Source: Pseudomonas sp. CFBP13508
GTDB lineage: Bacteria > Pseudomonadota > Gammaproteobacteria > Pseudomonadales > Pseudomonadaceae
Assembly (NCBI RefSeq): GCF_005233515.1
Contig: NZ_QFZZ01000003.1
Coordinates: 277,259-341,258 of the forward strand
DNA length: 64,000 bases
Direction of reading: 5' to 3'
A program made the position numbers and the translations under genes. The notes below the pieces were generated by a model. It saw only the letters and a program-made list of their open reading frames with translations, was not told where the DNA came from and did not search any database. Within the stretch, counting starts at the first letter, position 1. The number at the start of each line of letters is the position of its first letter. Of the stretch, positions 63,698 through 64,000 are shown in pieces.

Positions 63698-64000
63698 TTA
63701 GCGCACGCTGCTGCTGAAGCTGCTCGCCCCCGGCAGTTCGAGGACGATTTCATCGCCGACGTTCAGCGGGCCGACGCCCACTGGCGTGCCGGTGAGGATC
63801 ACGTCACCCGCCTGCAACGAGAAGCAGCCGGCCATGTGCTGGATCATCGGCACGATAGGGTTGAGCATCGCGCTGCTGTTGCCGTCCTGGCGCACTTCGC
63901 CGTTGATGGTCAGGCGGATGCCGATGTCGGTCAGGTCAGCGAAGGTGCTGCCGACCACGAACGGCGCGATCACCGCCGCGCCGTCGAACGACTTGGCGAT
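63698..64000 (-). CDS. Fumarylacetoacetate hydrolase family protein, 5' end cut off
   Basis: The last 100 codons of a FAH-superfamily protein run off the right edge in frame. Visible blocks are AKSFDGAAVIAPFVVG, then INGEVRQDGNSSAMLNPIVPMIQHMAGCFSLQAGDVILTGTPVGVGPLNVGDEI, which form the metal- and substrate-binding C-terminal half. Members hydrolyse or decarboxylate beta-keto acids and related dicarboxylates. The specific reaction cannot be told from this part. Confidence 0.9.
   Translation of the reverse strand: MAKSFDGAAVIAPFVVGSTFADLTDIGIRLTINGEVRQDGNSSAMLNPIVPMIQHMAGCFSLQAGDVILTGTPVGVGPLNVGDEIVLELPGASSFSSSVR

Overview
The window is a 64 kb chromosomal segment of a fluorescent Pseudomonas, probably of the P. 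fluorescens group. Three things point there: GC-rich coding sequence; a housekeeping order (trmB-thiGS-mtgA-rpoH-ftsXEY-rsmD ... coaD-fdx-mutM ... ilvD-folA ... thyA-lgt-ptsP-rppH-ilvA-rpiA) that, as I remember it, follows the PA0382 to PA0330 stretch of P. aeruginosa PAO1; and many Pseudomonas-type intergenic palindromes (GGGAGCGAGCCTGCTCGCGA pairs and GTAGGAGCTGCCGAAGGC hairpins). No rRNA, tRNA, prophage, transposase gene or CRISPR array was seen.

Layout. 1-7.4 kb: tRNA methylation (trmB, cut by the left edge), thiamine thiazole synthesis (thiS-thiG), a DUF423 protein, mtgA, rpoH and the ftsY-ftsE-ftsX operon. 7.4-15.5 kb: a MITE-like element, then two paralogous pairs of M16 peptidase genes around rsmD, then a YheT-type hydrolase. 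15.7-21.1 kb: a sulfurtransferase and a divergent TetR regulator facing an oxidative operon (aldehyde dehydrogenase, Tat-signal protein, GMC oxidoreductase). 21.2-26.4 kb: coaD, ferredoxin, mutM, an HDOD protein, a DJ-1/PfpI protein and rlmI. 26.4-30.1 kb: an apparently inserted four-gene unit (23-residue peptide, SagB-like flavin oxidoreductase, AurF-like diiron oxygenase, Bcr/CflA-type exporter) that looks like a small biosynthetic cluster. 30.4-34.6 kb: ilvD, then an AT-rich island holding an anti-phage dCTP deaminase-type gene and a 50-codon companion ORF. 34.8-40.9 kb: a PchP-like phosphatase, a cystine-type transporter, folA and a DUF2868/DUF3482 membrane-protein/GTPase pair. 41-47.8 kb: an aminophosphonate uptake and oxidation cluster with a LysR regulator. 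47.8-50.7 kb: the divergent cadA/cadR metal-resistance pair with a textbook MerR-type promoter. 50.8-64 kb: thyA, lgt, a TauE/SafE permease, an NRDE protein, ptsP-rppH, a HisB-like HAD phosphatase, a frameshifted DUF2269 gene, ilvA, rpiA, two SdiA-regulated-type paralogues and the end of a fumarylacetoacetate hydrolase family gene.

The core genes are conventional. The accessory content sits mainly in the 26.7-30.1 kb cluster, the 32.3-34.7 kb defence island, the 7.67-7.94 kb element and the duplicated M16 pair. All family assignments come from reading motifs and from recalled family knowledge; no database search was run.
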